From contig NZ_SDAK01000001.1 of assembly GCF_004210295.1 (NCBI RefSeq), forward strand, positions 1 to 64,000: 64,000 nucleotides of DNA, written 5' to 3'. This document shows positions 22,897 through 29,361 of the stretch, piece by piece. The position numbers and the translations under genes are program-made. The notes beneath the pieces were generated by a model that saw nothing but the letters and a program-made list of their open reading frames with translations, was not told the origin of the DNA and made no database searches. Source of the DNA: Lactococcus sp. S-13 (lineage in GTDB: Bacteria > Bacillota > Bacilli > Lactobacillales > Streptococcaceae). Position 1 is the first letter of the stretch. Each line of letters begins with the position of its first letter.

Positions 22897-23311
22897 AATA
22901 GCAATGAATCCGATGGCAAGCCCAAGGCCTAGATTTAGTAGTAGAGGCGGATTTACAAAAGCTTATATGCCCAAGGAATACATGGCTTGGAAAGCTCAGC
23001 TCTTATTCAAGTGGAAATTACTGAAATTGAAACAGGAAGTTTCAGGAAGGCCACTATTTGTTAAATTGGGATTTTATCTTGAGCCACCGATAGCGCTAGT
23101 AAAAGTAAAAAAGAATCAAGCAGCGCTTGAAGCAGAAAGAATTCCAGTAGTTAAAAAGCCGGACATTGATAATTTGCAGAAATCTGTACTTGATGCGCTA
23201 AACAAGCACGCATGGCCAGACGACAACCAAATCAGTGATATTTACGCAAAGAAGCGTTACAGCTTGCGACCACGGATTGAAATTGAAGTTGAAGAAGTAG
23301 AGTGGCTTTAA
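22886..23311 (+). CDS. rusA: RusA-family Holliday junction resolvase
   Basis: A 141-residue endonuclease. Family signatures: MNPMASPRPRFSSRGGF near the start, KKPDIDNLQKSVLDALN with the catalytic aspartates, and WPDDNQISDIYAKKRYS near residue 115. GTG 22886 (GGAGA six bases upstream) is preferred; ATG 22874 would add four residues. It resolves branched DNA from recombination or replication. The gene lies at the end of the replication block. Confidence 0.88.
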   Translation: MKFEIAMNPMASPRPRFSSRGGFTKAYMPKEYMAWKAQLLFKWKLLKLKQEVSGRPLFVKLGFYLEPPIALVKVKKNQAALEAERIPVVKKPDIDNLQKSVLDALNKHAWPDDNQISDIYAKKRYSLRPRIEIEVEEVEWL

Positions 23312-23443
23312 TTCATGAAAATTACGGTTACATTGAGCGCTTAAACTGTTTCATGGATAATTTATCACGAACAAGCTAAAGGCGCTTAGAAGCTAAAATA
23401 TGAGGGATAGCACCGACAGCCCTATTATTTTTGGAGAAATAGA
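23312..23443. other. short non-coding gap
   Basis: 132 bases without a convincing gene. A 15-codon ORF (MRDSTDSPIIFGEIE) overlaps the next start and could be a leader peptide. No terminator seen. Confidence 0.4.
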
Positions 23444-23650
23444 ATGAAATATAAATTTAAAGGGTATCACTGGGTTACTCAACAAGGCTGCCTAGTGTTT
23501 TCAGAACCTAAACGAATTTCAGTTTATACACAAGACAGTTTCGATTCACTAGAAGAAGCTAAAGCAGAGTGGATAAAAGACCCATGGATCGAAGATGGAG
23601 ATATCTGTATTTTAGCAACCGAAATTACAAAGGGGGATTGGGACAGATGA
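23444..23650 (+). CDS. hypothetical early phage protein (68 aa)
   Basis: MKYKFKGYHWVTQQGCLVFS, then PKRISVYTQDSFDSLEEAKAEWIKDPWIE. Behind TTTGGAGAAATAGA. Small, aromatic-rich, no recognised domain. The stop overlaps the next ATG (ATGA), indicating coupled translation. Confidence 0.65.
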   Translation: MKYKFKGYHWVTQQGCLVFSEPKRISVYTQDSFDSLEEAKAEWIKDPWIEDGDICILATEITKGDWDR

Positions 23651-23862
23651 CAGTACAAGATTTACTAAAAACGATTGAAGACCCAGCAGTAATTACTTTT
23701 GTGGATAAAGAAAATAATGAGCTTATTATTTTCGAGCATGGAAATAGTACTGATATTTTCAACGCTGGGTTCTTATGGAGAAAAATAATTACTCTAACCG
23801 CTAAAAGGAACAACGAATTTGAAGCTATTTTAGAGGATGTAAAAAATGAAACTGAAAACTGA
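23647..23862 (+). CDS. hypothetical early phage protein (71 aa)
   Basis: MTVQDLLKTIEDPAVITFVD, then KENNELIIFEHGNSTDIFNAG. Start at ATG 23647, with AAGGGGG upstream inside the previous gene. Its end overlaps the next gene by 17 bases. No known motif. Confidence 0.65.
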   Translation: MTVQDLLKTIEDPAVITFVDKENNELIIFEHGNSTDIFNAGFLWRKIITLTAKRNNEFEAILEDVKNETEN

Positions 23863-24076
23863 GATCAGGCATATTCCAGACACGGACTGGCTAGCTATCA
23901 CAGTGCAATCAACTGACCATTATCAAAACTACATCGGCCGAGCACCAAAAGCTTTGATAAAAGGACCAGTGCTTAATTATGACGTACTTGGAGCCTCAGC
24001 ACCAATTCAAGTTAACGGCTATACTGTTCACAGATTTCTAGTTAGTTGGAGATATAAGGAAACCGCAAAAAAATAA
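23846..24076 (+). CDS. hypothetical early phage protein (76 aa)
   Basis: MKLKTEIRHIPDTDWLAITV, then STDHYQNYIGRAPKALIKGP. The start overlaps the preceding gene, with GAGGATG just upstream. Beta-rich, no recognised family. Confidence 0.6.
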   Translation: MKLKTEIRHIPDTDWLAITVQSTDHYQNYIGRAPKALIKGPVLNYDVLGASAPIQVNGYTVHRFLVSWRYKETAKK

Positions 24077-24100
24077 AAATTGATTGAAACGAGGTTGAAT

Positions 24101-24355
24101 ATGGCAGCATTTGACACGCTAACGCTTCTGGCGCTTTATGAGAATGTAAAGCAGGGTTATTTATCAGGTCGGAGAAACTCTGTCTGGATTGACGTTCCAG
24201 GCGATACAAAAGGCGTTAGGAACTCGAAGCAGCAGCAGGTACAAATTTACCGAGATATTTGTTCGCTTTACAATCAGGGCAGGCCCATGAGTTACCCACA
24301 TCTTTTTAAATTACTGGAGCGGAAATTGAAAGAAACGATTATCGTTTTGGATTGA
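24101..24355 (+). CDS. hypothetical early phage protein (84 aa)
   Basis: MAAFDTLTLLALYENVKQGY, then RRNSVWIDVPGDTKGVRNSK. ATG 24101 is preferred (GAGG six bases upstream) over an upstream TTG at 24080. Helical with a basic centre. No assigned domain. Confidence 0.6.
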   Translation: MAAFDTLTLLALYENVKQGYLSGRRNSVWIDVPGDTKGVRNSKQQQVQIYRDICSLYNQGRPMSYPHLFKLLERKLKETIIVLD

Positions 24356-24366
24356 GAGGACGGAGA

Positions 24367-24547
24367 ATGAGCGACGCCACCACCAACCGAACAGCGCAAA
24401 GATTACGGGCATATTGTTCCCATAGCTTTAGCAGCAATCAGCAACAACTTAGACGAAAACGTTGAGATCGAGGAAATTTATATACGCTTACGATACGACG
24501 GCGCAGCATTAAGTTATGACTTTAAAAATCAGCAAAAAGAAAGATAG
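24367..24547 (+). pseudogene. small phage ORF broken by a frame change near its start
   Basis: The frame starting at ATG 24367 (GGAGA upstream) stops after 32 codons with an unconvincing sequence. The +1 frame reads ATPPPTEQRKDYGHIVPIAL and continues IRLRYDGAALSYDFKNQQKER to 24547, which looks like a real protein but has no start. A one-base loss just after the ATG would explain this. Confidence 0.5.
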
Positions 24548-24550
24548 AAA

Positions 24551-25462
24551 ATGAAAAAAACAATCACACTCTTAACAGTGGCAGCGATCGCAGCCGCAAG
24601 CGGAACAAGCGCAGGAGCGGACACGATCAATGGCGTGCAAGTCACAAGCAATGACGGTCACACGATTACGCTTGCTGACGGCTCAATCGCACGCATTGAC
24701 GGCAATCACGTATATATGGACGGCATAGGCGAGGTTATTCTTGCGCCTGACATTGTACCTCCAGCCGTGCCAAGTCAGCAAGCGCCACAGCGACAATCGA
24801 CACCACAAGCGCCAGTTCAAGGAGTGCCGACACCGAAACAGGAAACACCGCAACCAATTTATCAAACGCCACAAGTGCCTGAAACACCACAAGAGCCAAC
24901 TAAAACACCTAACCAACCTTTACAACAGGTAGAAAACGTGCCAGTTAAAACTTATCCACAGGATAATACACCTCTACCAACTCAAACAGCCGAAACTTTC
25001 CCGGTTACTGTTATTGAAGACCGTCCGAACAAGTCTAACATTACGCAAGGAGCAACTGAAACAACTCAAAAACCTGAAACTTTCCCAACCACAACAATTA
25101 AAGACACTGAAAAAGTTGAACCAATTAAAGTTCCAACCGAAACAGCACCAATTAAAACGGTAAGCGAGCCAACAAAGGACGCAAAACCAGTCGAACAAAT
25201 TGAAACAATTGTTAGTATTGCCCCGCAAACCCCACAAAAGCAAGCTGATAGCATTAAAACAACGAGCCAACCTATCACACCAAAGCCAACTCAAACGCTA
25301 ACACAGACCCCACGATTAGCCACAGCAATACTACCAACAACTGGTACAGATGATAGCTTATCAAACATCGCAACTATTGTAGGAGTGGTTATCATGCTCC
25401 TTGCAAGCGTTGGGGCTTTCATCGCACGAAAAGAAAACAAACACACAAAGGAGTTTAAATAA
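24551..25462 (+). CDS. phage-encoded LPXTG cell-wall-anchored protein, Pro/Thr-rich
   Basis: A 303-residue surface protein: signal peptide (MKKTITLLTVAAIAAASGTS, cleavage near AGA-DT), a short globular N-terminus (INGVQVTSNDGHTITLADGS ... HVYMDGIGEVIL), then a long Pro/Thr/Gln-rich stalk (about 68-255). It ends in a sorting signal LPTTGTDDS, a hydrophobic stretch (IATIVGVVIMLLASVGAFIA) and a positive tail RKENKHTKEFK. All sortase-anchor parts are present. Base use is strongly A/C-skewed. In an early phage operon this is unusual and suggests lysogenic conversion of the surface. The ribosome site is weak (GAAAGATAG). Confidence 0.85.
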   Translation: MKKTITLLTVAAIAAASGTSAGADTINGVQVTSNDGHTITLADGSIARIDGNHVYMDGIGEVILAPDIVPPAVPSQQAPQRQSTPQAPVQGVPTPKQETPQPIYQTPQVPETPQEPTKTPNQPLQQVENVPVKTYPQDNTPLPTQTAETFPVTVIEDRPNKSNITQGATETTQKPETFPTTTIKDTEKVEPIKVPTETAPIKTVSEPTKDAKPVEQIETIVSIAPQTPQKQADSIKTTSQPITPKPTQTLTQTPRLATAILPTTGTDDSLSNIATIVGVVIMLLASVGAFIARKENKHTKEFK

Positions 25463-25463
25463 T

Positions 25464-25505
25464 ATGAAATTGGATAAGTACGCTATAGAAACAAAGCTCC
25501 AATGA
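25464..25505 (+). pseudogene. truncated small ORF remnant
   Basis: AAGGAG precedes ATG 25464, but only 13 codons follow (MKLDKYAIETKLQ) before TGA. A good ribosome site on so short a frame suggests the remnant of a longer gene cut by recombination, or a leader peptide. Confidence 0.35.
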
Positions 25506-25565
25506 CTTCTTTCAAGAATAATATTATAAGGTTCCATAAATTACTAAAAATACTGGAGGGGATAG

Positions 25566-26252
25566 ATGACAATTACTGAGCAGCAATTCTATGACATGCT
25601 CAATGTTGATGAACATATGAATTTCACAAATCAAATTCAAGAGCTTGTTTTTGATAAAAAAGGACGTGAAGAATTTTACTCTAAAATCTTAAATATCCAC
25701 CATGACATGAGTGTTGATTTTTTCAGAGATTATTTTATGACTCACTCAGCTGTTTCGGCAAAAGGACAGCATTATACACCAGATGCACTTGGTAAGCTCA
25801 CAGCGTTGCTTGTAGGTGGTTCTGGAGGTGCTGATTTAACTGGAGCTGGAACAGGAACTCTAATCATTCAAAAATGGCAAGATGACCGAATGAATACTGA
25901 CTTTTTTAACTATTTGCCGAGTAACTATTGGTACCAGGCATTAGAATTATCAGATGAAGCTATTTCATTCTTGATTCATGCTTTTGCAATTCGAGGAATG
26001 AATGGTGTAATCATTCATGGTGATGCATTGGAAATGGCCGTGAAGCAAGTTTATTTCATTCAAAACAGTGCTAATAATCCGATTGGTTTCTCAGAGATAA
26101 ATGTTATCCCTCACAGCAAAGATGCAATGGAATTTTTAGGGATTCATGAATGGACGGAACAGGCAATTGAACATATTGAAAGTAAATTTCCTGACTGGAT
26201 TCCACTCATAGAAGAAAAGAAAGGACAGATGAGTTTATTTGACGAGGCTTGA
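25566..26252 (+). CDS. N6-DNA-methylase-like protein, probably catalytically impaired, with a clamp-binding tail
   Basis: A 228-residue protein. Residues 40-105 resemble the type I methyltransferase core: SVDFFRDYFMTHSAVSAKGQ, YTPDALGKLTALL, and DLTGAGTGTLIIQKW in place of the SAM-binding motif I. GVIIHGDALEM fits the acidic motif. The catalytic NPPY/F is not visible; ANNPIGFS stands where it might be. The C-terminus GQMSLFDEA contains QMSLF, a match to the beta-clamp binding motif. The gene is behind GGAGGGG. It may bind DNA or SAM without methylating, for example as an anti-restriction or replication-associated factor. Confidence 0.7.
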   Translation: MTITEQQFYDMLNVDEHMNFTNQIQELVFDKKGREEFYSKILNIHHDMSVDFFRDYFMTHSAVSAKGQHYTPDALGKLTALLVGGSGGADLTGAGTGTLIIQKWQDDRMNTDFFNYLPSNYWYQALELSDEAISFLIHAFAIRGMNGVIIHGDALEMAVKQVYFIQNSANNPIGFSEINVIPHSKDAMEFLGIHEWTEQAIEHIESKFPDWIPLIEEKKGQMSLFDEA

Positions 26253-26314
26253 ATGACCGACAAACTAATATCGCTGGTCAATGACTGGTGGGGATGATGA
26301 AAGGAGGTACTGCA

Positions 26315-26680
26315 ATGGCAACAACTTCGAATAGAATTAAAGAACTACGGAAAAAAAGGGGGATAACCCTTGTAGAACTTGCAGAAAAAATAGGAATAAA
26401 AAAATCTACCATATCAAGCTATGAAACAAGAGGAATTAATCCTAATGCAGAAAAAGCTCAAATTCTTGCAGATTTTTTCGATGTAGATGTAAAATATCTA
26501 CTTGGCTATACTGATATGCCAGTTCGATACGAGGGCGCTCAAGATTTTGACTTAGATTGGATTATTAAAACTTATATTCAAGCAAATGAATCAGAGAAAG
26601 AATTTATAAAAAGTGCTATTAAATTAGTTGGCGATAGACTTAACTTGGAGGGATTGAATGAAACAATATTGGGTAATTGA
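26315..26680 (+). CDS. HTH_3 transcriptional regulator (121 aa)
   Basis: MATTSNRIKELRKKRGITLV then ELAEKIGIKKSTISSYETRG and ILADFFDVDVKYLLGYTD: a full XRE-type helix-turn-helix at about residues 5-60 with a helical C-terminal tail. ATG 26315 follows AAAGGAGG. Located deep in the early region, far from the CI/Cro switch, so it may be a second-stage phage regulator. It overlaps the next gene by 23 bases. Confidence 0.8.
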   Translation: MATTSNRIKELRKKRGITLVELAEKIGIKKSTISSYETRGINPNAEKAQILADFFDVDVKYLLGYTDMPVRYEGAQDFDLDWIIKTYIQANESEKEFIKSAIKLVGDRLNLEGLNETILGN

Positions 26681-26900
26681 AAATCATTTGGACGGAGGAA
26701 TCTATCTGATGCCAGAAGATACTCCAGGAGAAGAATTAGAAGAAGCCGAAGATACTTGTGATATTTGTGGAGACAATGATTTAATTATTGGTCAGTTTTC
26801 AAACTGGCAACAACTGAAAAAACGGATGACTGATGATGAAAATTATTGTCCATATTCTGATGAATATTTGCAATCAGTATTTGAGGAGGACAACCAATGA
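26658..26900 (+). CDS. small acidic protein with a CxxC motif (80 aa)
   Basis: MKQYWVIENHLDGGIYLMPE, then EDTCDICGDNDLIIGQFSNW and CPYSDEYLQ. Cys pair CDIC plus a later Cys may bind a metal. GGAGG precedes the ATG. No family recognised beyond lactococcal phage early proteins. Confidence 0.65.
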   Translation: MKQYWVIENHLDGGIYLMPEDTPGEELEEAEDTCDICGDNDLIIGQFSNWQQLKKRMTDDENYCPYSDEYLQSVFEEDNQ

Positions 26901-27028
26901 AACTAATGTGTAAGCTGTTCGGGCATGATTTAAGATTCAATTGTCTGTATAATATTCACCCATATTGCAGGAGATGTGGGCTGCAAGTAAGATGGCTTGA
27001 TATTTGGCTTGATAAACACATGGATTGA
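26897..27028 (+). CDS. DUF1660-like small phage protein (43 aa)
   Basis: MKLMCKLFGHDLRFNCLYNI then HPYCRRCGLQVRWLD. The CKLFGH start and CRRCG motif are characteristic of the DUF1660 prophage family, probably a mini zinc-binding protein. AGGAGG lies upstream and the gene overlaps the previous one by four bases. Confidence 0.75.
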   Translation: MKLMCKLFGHDLRFNCLYNIHPYCRRCGLQVRWLDIWLDKHMD

Positions 27029-27039
27029 GGTGGAGAAAA

Positions 27040-27159
27040 ATGAAGAAGATAAGTAGTGCAATTGGTTATATCATCGCCTGGATATTAATTATTCTGGTCT
27101 GTCTGCTTTTATTTTCAGCATTACTGTTATTACTAAAAATGTTGTGGTTTGGATATTAG
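27040..27159 (+). CDS. small membrane protein (39 aa)
   Basis: MKKISSAIGYIIAWILIILV, continuing with a second hydrophobic half to WFGY: essentially one or two transmembrane helices. GGTGGAG precedes the ATG. Its role is unknown. It is packed 11 bases after the previous gene. Confidence 0.65.
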   Translation: MKKISSAIGYIIAWILIILVCLLLFSALLLLLKMLWFGY

Positions 27160-27168
27160 GAGAATAAA

Positions 27169-27477
27169 ATGACATTAATTGATGAAATTAAATCATCTCA
27201 AAAAGAATCGCATGAAAAATGGTTTGAGAGATGGTACAAAAAAGCAAATTTAGAAAATAATATCAGGATTTCAGCCGAAAAAGGATATACAGGTTTTAGA
27301 ATTCAAGTAAGTGATCAGTGTGATAGTTATTTAAGGTTGAGACTAGGGAATAAAGAAACAACTTCTCTTTTAAAAGAAAAGCTCGGTGATGGTTTTGCCA
27401 TAGCATTTAGAGAAATCCATGGAGAGAATTTTTTAGGAATTAAGACTTATAAATCATTCATTCAAATTTTATGGTAA
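27169..27477 (+). CDS. hypothetical early phage protein (102 aa)
   Basis: MTLIDEIKSSQKESHEKWFE then NIRISAEKGYTGFRIQVSDQ. GGAGAATAAA precedes the start. Helix followed by beta strands, no recognised domain. Last gene before the late activator. A minus-strand terminator hairpin lies right after its stop. Confidence 0.65.
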   Translation: MTLIDEIKSSQKESHEKWFERWYKKANLENNIRISAEKGYTGFRIQVSDQCDSYLRLRLGNKETTSLLKEKLGDGFAIAFREIHGENFLGIKTYKSFIQILW

Positions 27478-27479
27478 AC

Positions 27480-27503
27480 AAAAAAAGCCCGCTGGGAACG
27501 GGC
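27480..27503 (-). terminator. hairpin with T-run on the minus strand
   Basis: GCCCG/CGGGC with a 7-base loop; the poly-A at 27480-27486 is a T-run on the minus strand. It would block antisense transcription into the early region. Confidence 0.55.
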
Positions 27504-27551
27504 TTCGGCAAGATTGCATCTAATCTTATTATACCACAGGAGGCTTTTGAA

Positions 27552-27953
27552 TTGGCGGATAGATTAGATATGTTATTAAGTGATTACATGACAGGTATGC
27601 TTCAAGTTAAAATCAATTCGAGAGAACGCTGGATCACTCGTGAAAAACATGAGGAAAGAATCGGAAGCGGTGGGAGTAGTTCAAACACCGCACCACAAGA
27701 GCGCAACTATTTGATTAAGGAGGCTGATAAGGAACTTGGCAGACTTAATGATCAGAAGCAAACACTCGATGAGTTGATGGAAGTGATACACGGAACAAAA
27801 GTAAAAGAAATTATAATCGCTCGTTTTAAATATCGTTTGTCGTGGTCAAAAGTTGGACAAAGGATATTCTTAGATGAAGATGCTGCAAGAAAACAATATG
27901 CATCATTTAAAAAAACACTGAGAGATGGATTATGGAGAAGTACTTTGGGCTGA
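27552..27953 (+). CDS. DUF722/RinA-like late transcription activator (Alt-type)
   Basis: A 133-residue protein. TTG 27552 is chosen because AGGAGG lies eight bases upstream; the longer frame would begin inside a terminator hairpin. MADRLDMLLSDYMTGMLQVK opens a helical N-terminus. The C-terminal sigma-70-region-4-like HTH (VKEIIIARFKYRLSWSKVGQ ... DEDAARKQYASFKKTLRDGL) lies at about residues 90-128. Position at the end of the early region and family match the Alt protein that switches on late genes in TP901-1-like phages. Its late targets are absent from this half-prophage. Confidence 0.8.
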   Translation: MADRLDMLLSDYMTGMLQVKINSRERWITREKHEERIGSGGSSSNTAPQERNYLIKEADKELGRLNDQKQTLDELMEVIHGTKVKEIIIARFKYRLSWSKVGQRIFLDEDAARKQYASFKKTLRDGLWRSTLG

Positions 27954-28081
27954 TTTTACTTTCCGTTTTTAACCCGTTTTTTGCCCGTTTATATCCGAAT
28001 TTAAGTGCGATAATGGTAGCATGAAGTTATCAACGAAAGCGCAAAATTACAATTTATTCGGTTGGACATACTTCGTTGTTG

Positions 28082-28154
28082 TGGCTGCATGGTCAAGGGG
28101 TTAAGACACTGCACTTTTAATGCAGAGGCGTGAGTTCGAATCTCACTCAGTCAC
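28082..28154 (+). tRNA. tRNA-Lys(TTT)-like gene, phage type
   Basis: Anticodon stem CTGCA/TGCAG with loop CTTTTAA gives anticodon TTT at 28116-28118. The T arm GTGAG-TTCGAAT-CTCAC is perfect and the D stem is GTC/GAC with a conserved AAGGGGTTAA loop. Six of seven acceptor pairs form (TGGCTGC with TCAGTCA). CCA is not encoded. The rest of the fold is good enough for a functional or recently functional phage tRNA. Confidence 0.65.
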
Positions 28155-28303
28155 ATAATGGGTTGATAATAATATTCCCATGGTTTGAATCCATAAAAAC
28201 AGCTTGGTAACTTGCGACTGTACAGTGATTGTCGTTACATTCACAACGGGGTTATTTAAAACATAGCAGGCTTGGAGTTATTTATCACTAACGTATAAAT
28301 AAC

Positions 28304-28386
28304 AAGTGGCGAGTTTATACTTAATGCTAGTAGCAAGCACGGTACGGGAACGTAGGCGCTCAGGGTTCGATTCCCTGACTTGCTAT
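28304..28386 (+). tRNA. degenerate tRNA-like sequence
   Basis: T arm CAGGG-TTCGATT-CCCTG and acceptor ACTTGCT are clear. The 5' strand GGCGAGT can pair with the acceptor using G-T pairs, but the D and anticodon arms do not fold convincingly. An alternative 5' strand AGCAAG at 28331 also pairs. A tRNA relic or an unusual structured RNA; I cannot assign an amino acid. Confidence 0.35.
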
Positions 28387-28401
28387 TATTATTTTATTAC
28401 A

Positions 28402-28425
28402 GGTTGCCCAATGGGCAGCCTTTTA
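28402..28425 (+). terminator. terminator before the IS element
   Basis: GGTTGCCC/GGGCAGCC stem, AAT loop, then TTTTATT. Confidence 0.7.
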
Positions 28426-28461
28426 TTGTTGGAGAAAGGAGCGAGTAGTAGTACTAGTAGC

Positions 28462-29270
28462 GGTTCTGTTGCGAAGTTTCCAAGTTTTCTAGATTTATTA
28501 TAAAATGGAAGGGAAAAGAGAGCGAGGGGTTCCAAATGAATCATTTTAAGGGCAAACAATTCCAAAAAGATGTGATTATTGTCGCAGTAGGTTACTACCT
28601 CCGTTACAATCTGAGCTATCGTGAAGTTCAGGAATTGCTTTATGACCGTGGAATAAATGTTTGTCACACTACGATTTATCGTTGGGTTCAAGAATACAGT
28701 AAAGTGCTCTATCATCTCTGGAAAAAGAAAAATAGACAGTCCTTCTATTCGTGGAAAATGGATGAAACCTATATTAAAATCAAAGGTCGTTGGCATTATC
28801 TCTATCGAGCAATTGATGCGGACGGTTTAACCTTAGATATCTGGTTACGAAAGAAACGAGACACGCAGGCGGCGTATGCTTTCTTAAAAAGGCTCCATAA
28901 ACAGTTTGGACAACCTAGAGTCATCGTAACTGATAAAGCACCCTCTATTGGCTCTGCATTTAGAAAGTTACAGAGAAATGGGTTATACACCAAAACAGAG
29001 CATCGAACCGTGAAATATCTCAATAACTTAATTGAGCAAGATCATAGACCAGTCAAACGTCGCAATAAATTTTATCGAAGTCTCCGGACTGCCTCAACCA
29101 CGATTAAGGGCATGGAGACCATTCGAGGAATATACAAAAAGAACCGAAGAAATGGAACGCTCTTCGGCTTTTCGGTCTCTACTGAAATAAAAATTTTAAT
29201 GGGAATAACAGCTTAAGAGGAACACGGGGCAGAAACGTTATTTTAAAATTTCAAACTTTGCAACAGAACC
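28462..29270 (+). mobile_element. IS6-family insertion sequence, ISS1-like, 809 bp
   Basis: Terminal inverted repeats GGTTCTGTTGCGAAGTTT (left) and GGTTCTGTTGCAAAGTTT (right, inverted) match at 17 of 18 positions and bound one transposase gene. Flanking octamers (CTAGTAGC left, GGAAAATG right) do not match, so there is no target duplication. It sits exactly where the prophage late genes should begin. This pattern is expected after IS-mediated deletion or recombination between two copies. Confidence 0.93.
28536..29216 (+). CDS. tnp: IS6-family transposase
   Basis: A 226-residue DDE transposase starting MNHFKGKQFQKDVIIVAVGY. The HTH region (NLSYREVQELLYDRGINVCHTT) comes first, followed by the catalytic core with Asp in KMDETYIK, Asp in VTDKAPS and Glu in NLIEQDHRPVK. 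Full length and no stop codons, so probably active. The size and sequence resemble ISS1/IS1216 transposases of lactococci and enterococci. Confidence 0.93.
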   Translation: MNHFKGKQFQKDVIIVAVGYYLRYNLSYREVQELLYDRGINVCHTTIYRWVQEYSKVLYHLWKKKNRQSFYSWKMDETYIKIKGRWHYLYRAIDADGLTLDIWLRKKRDTQAAYAFLKRLHKQFGQPRVIVTDKAPSIGSAFRKLQRNGLYTKTEHRTVKYLNNLIEQDHRPVKRRNKFYRSLRTASTTIKGMETIRGIYKKNRRNGTLFGFSVSTEIKILMGITA

Positions 29271-29285
29271 GGAAAATGTTATAAT
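29258..29285 (+). promoter_or_regulatory. hybrid promoter formed by the IS end
   Basis: TTGCAA inside the right terminal repeat, 16 bases, then TATAAT just outside the element (29280-29285). It points at the flavin reductase genes. IS6 elements are known to supply a -35 box in this way. Confidence 0.65.
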
Positions 29286-29361
29286 GAAACTGAATTTGTT
29301 ATCGTTATCATTTTTGATAAGAAACTAAAATTCATATTTAAAAATAGAAAAGAGAACAACC

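Larger units (their letters stand above)
27954..28461. other. gap between late activator and IS element: tRNA-like sequences, no protein gene
   Basis: About 500 bases that should lead to the terminase genes. They hold a Lys-type tRNA-like sequence, a lone T-arm-like hairpin (28182-28198), an inverted repeat GTTATTTAT/ATAAATAAC (28277-28303), a second tRNA-like 3' half and a terminator. No terminase start is left before the IS end. Confidence 0.65.

Noticed and set aside
24974-25294. Cys/Trp/Phe-rich minus-strand ORF opposite the LPXTG gene
   Set aside because: Complement of a repetitive A/C-rich coding sequence; its composition is an artefact of that skew.
26253-26297. 14-codon ORF MTDKLISLVNDWWG
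   Set aside because: No clear ribosome site; too short to support, although it could be a leader before the HTH gene.
28021-28104. 27-codon ORF MKLSTKAQNYNLFGWTYF...
   Set aside because: No ribosome site, and it overlaps the tRNA-Lys-like gene.
28182-28198. Third tRNA gene in the late-activator gap
   Set aside because: Only a T-arm-like hairpin (ATGG-TTTGAAT-CCAT) is present; no anticodon or acceptor arm can be built.
28306-28503. 65-codon ORF crossing the IS boundary
   Set aside because: It spans a tRNA-like sequence, a terminator and the IS end, and has no ribosome site.
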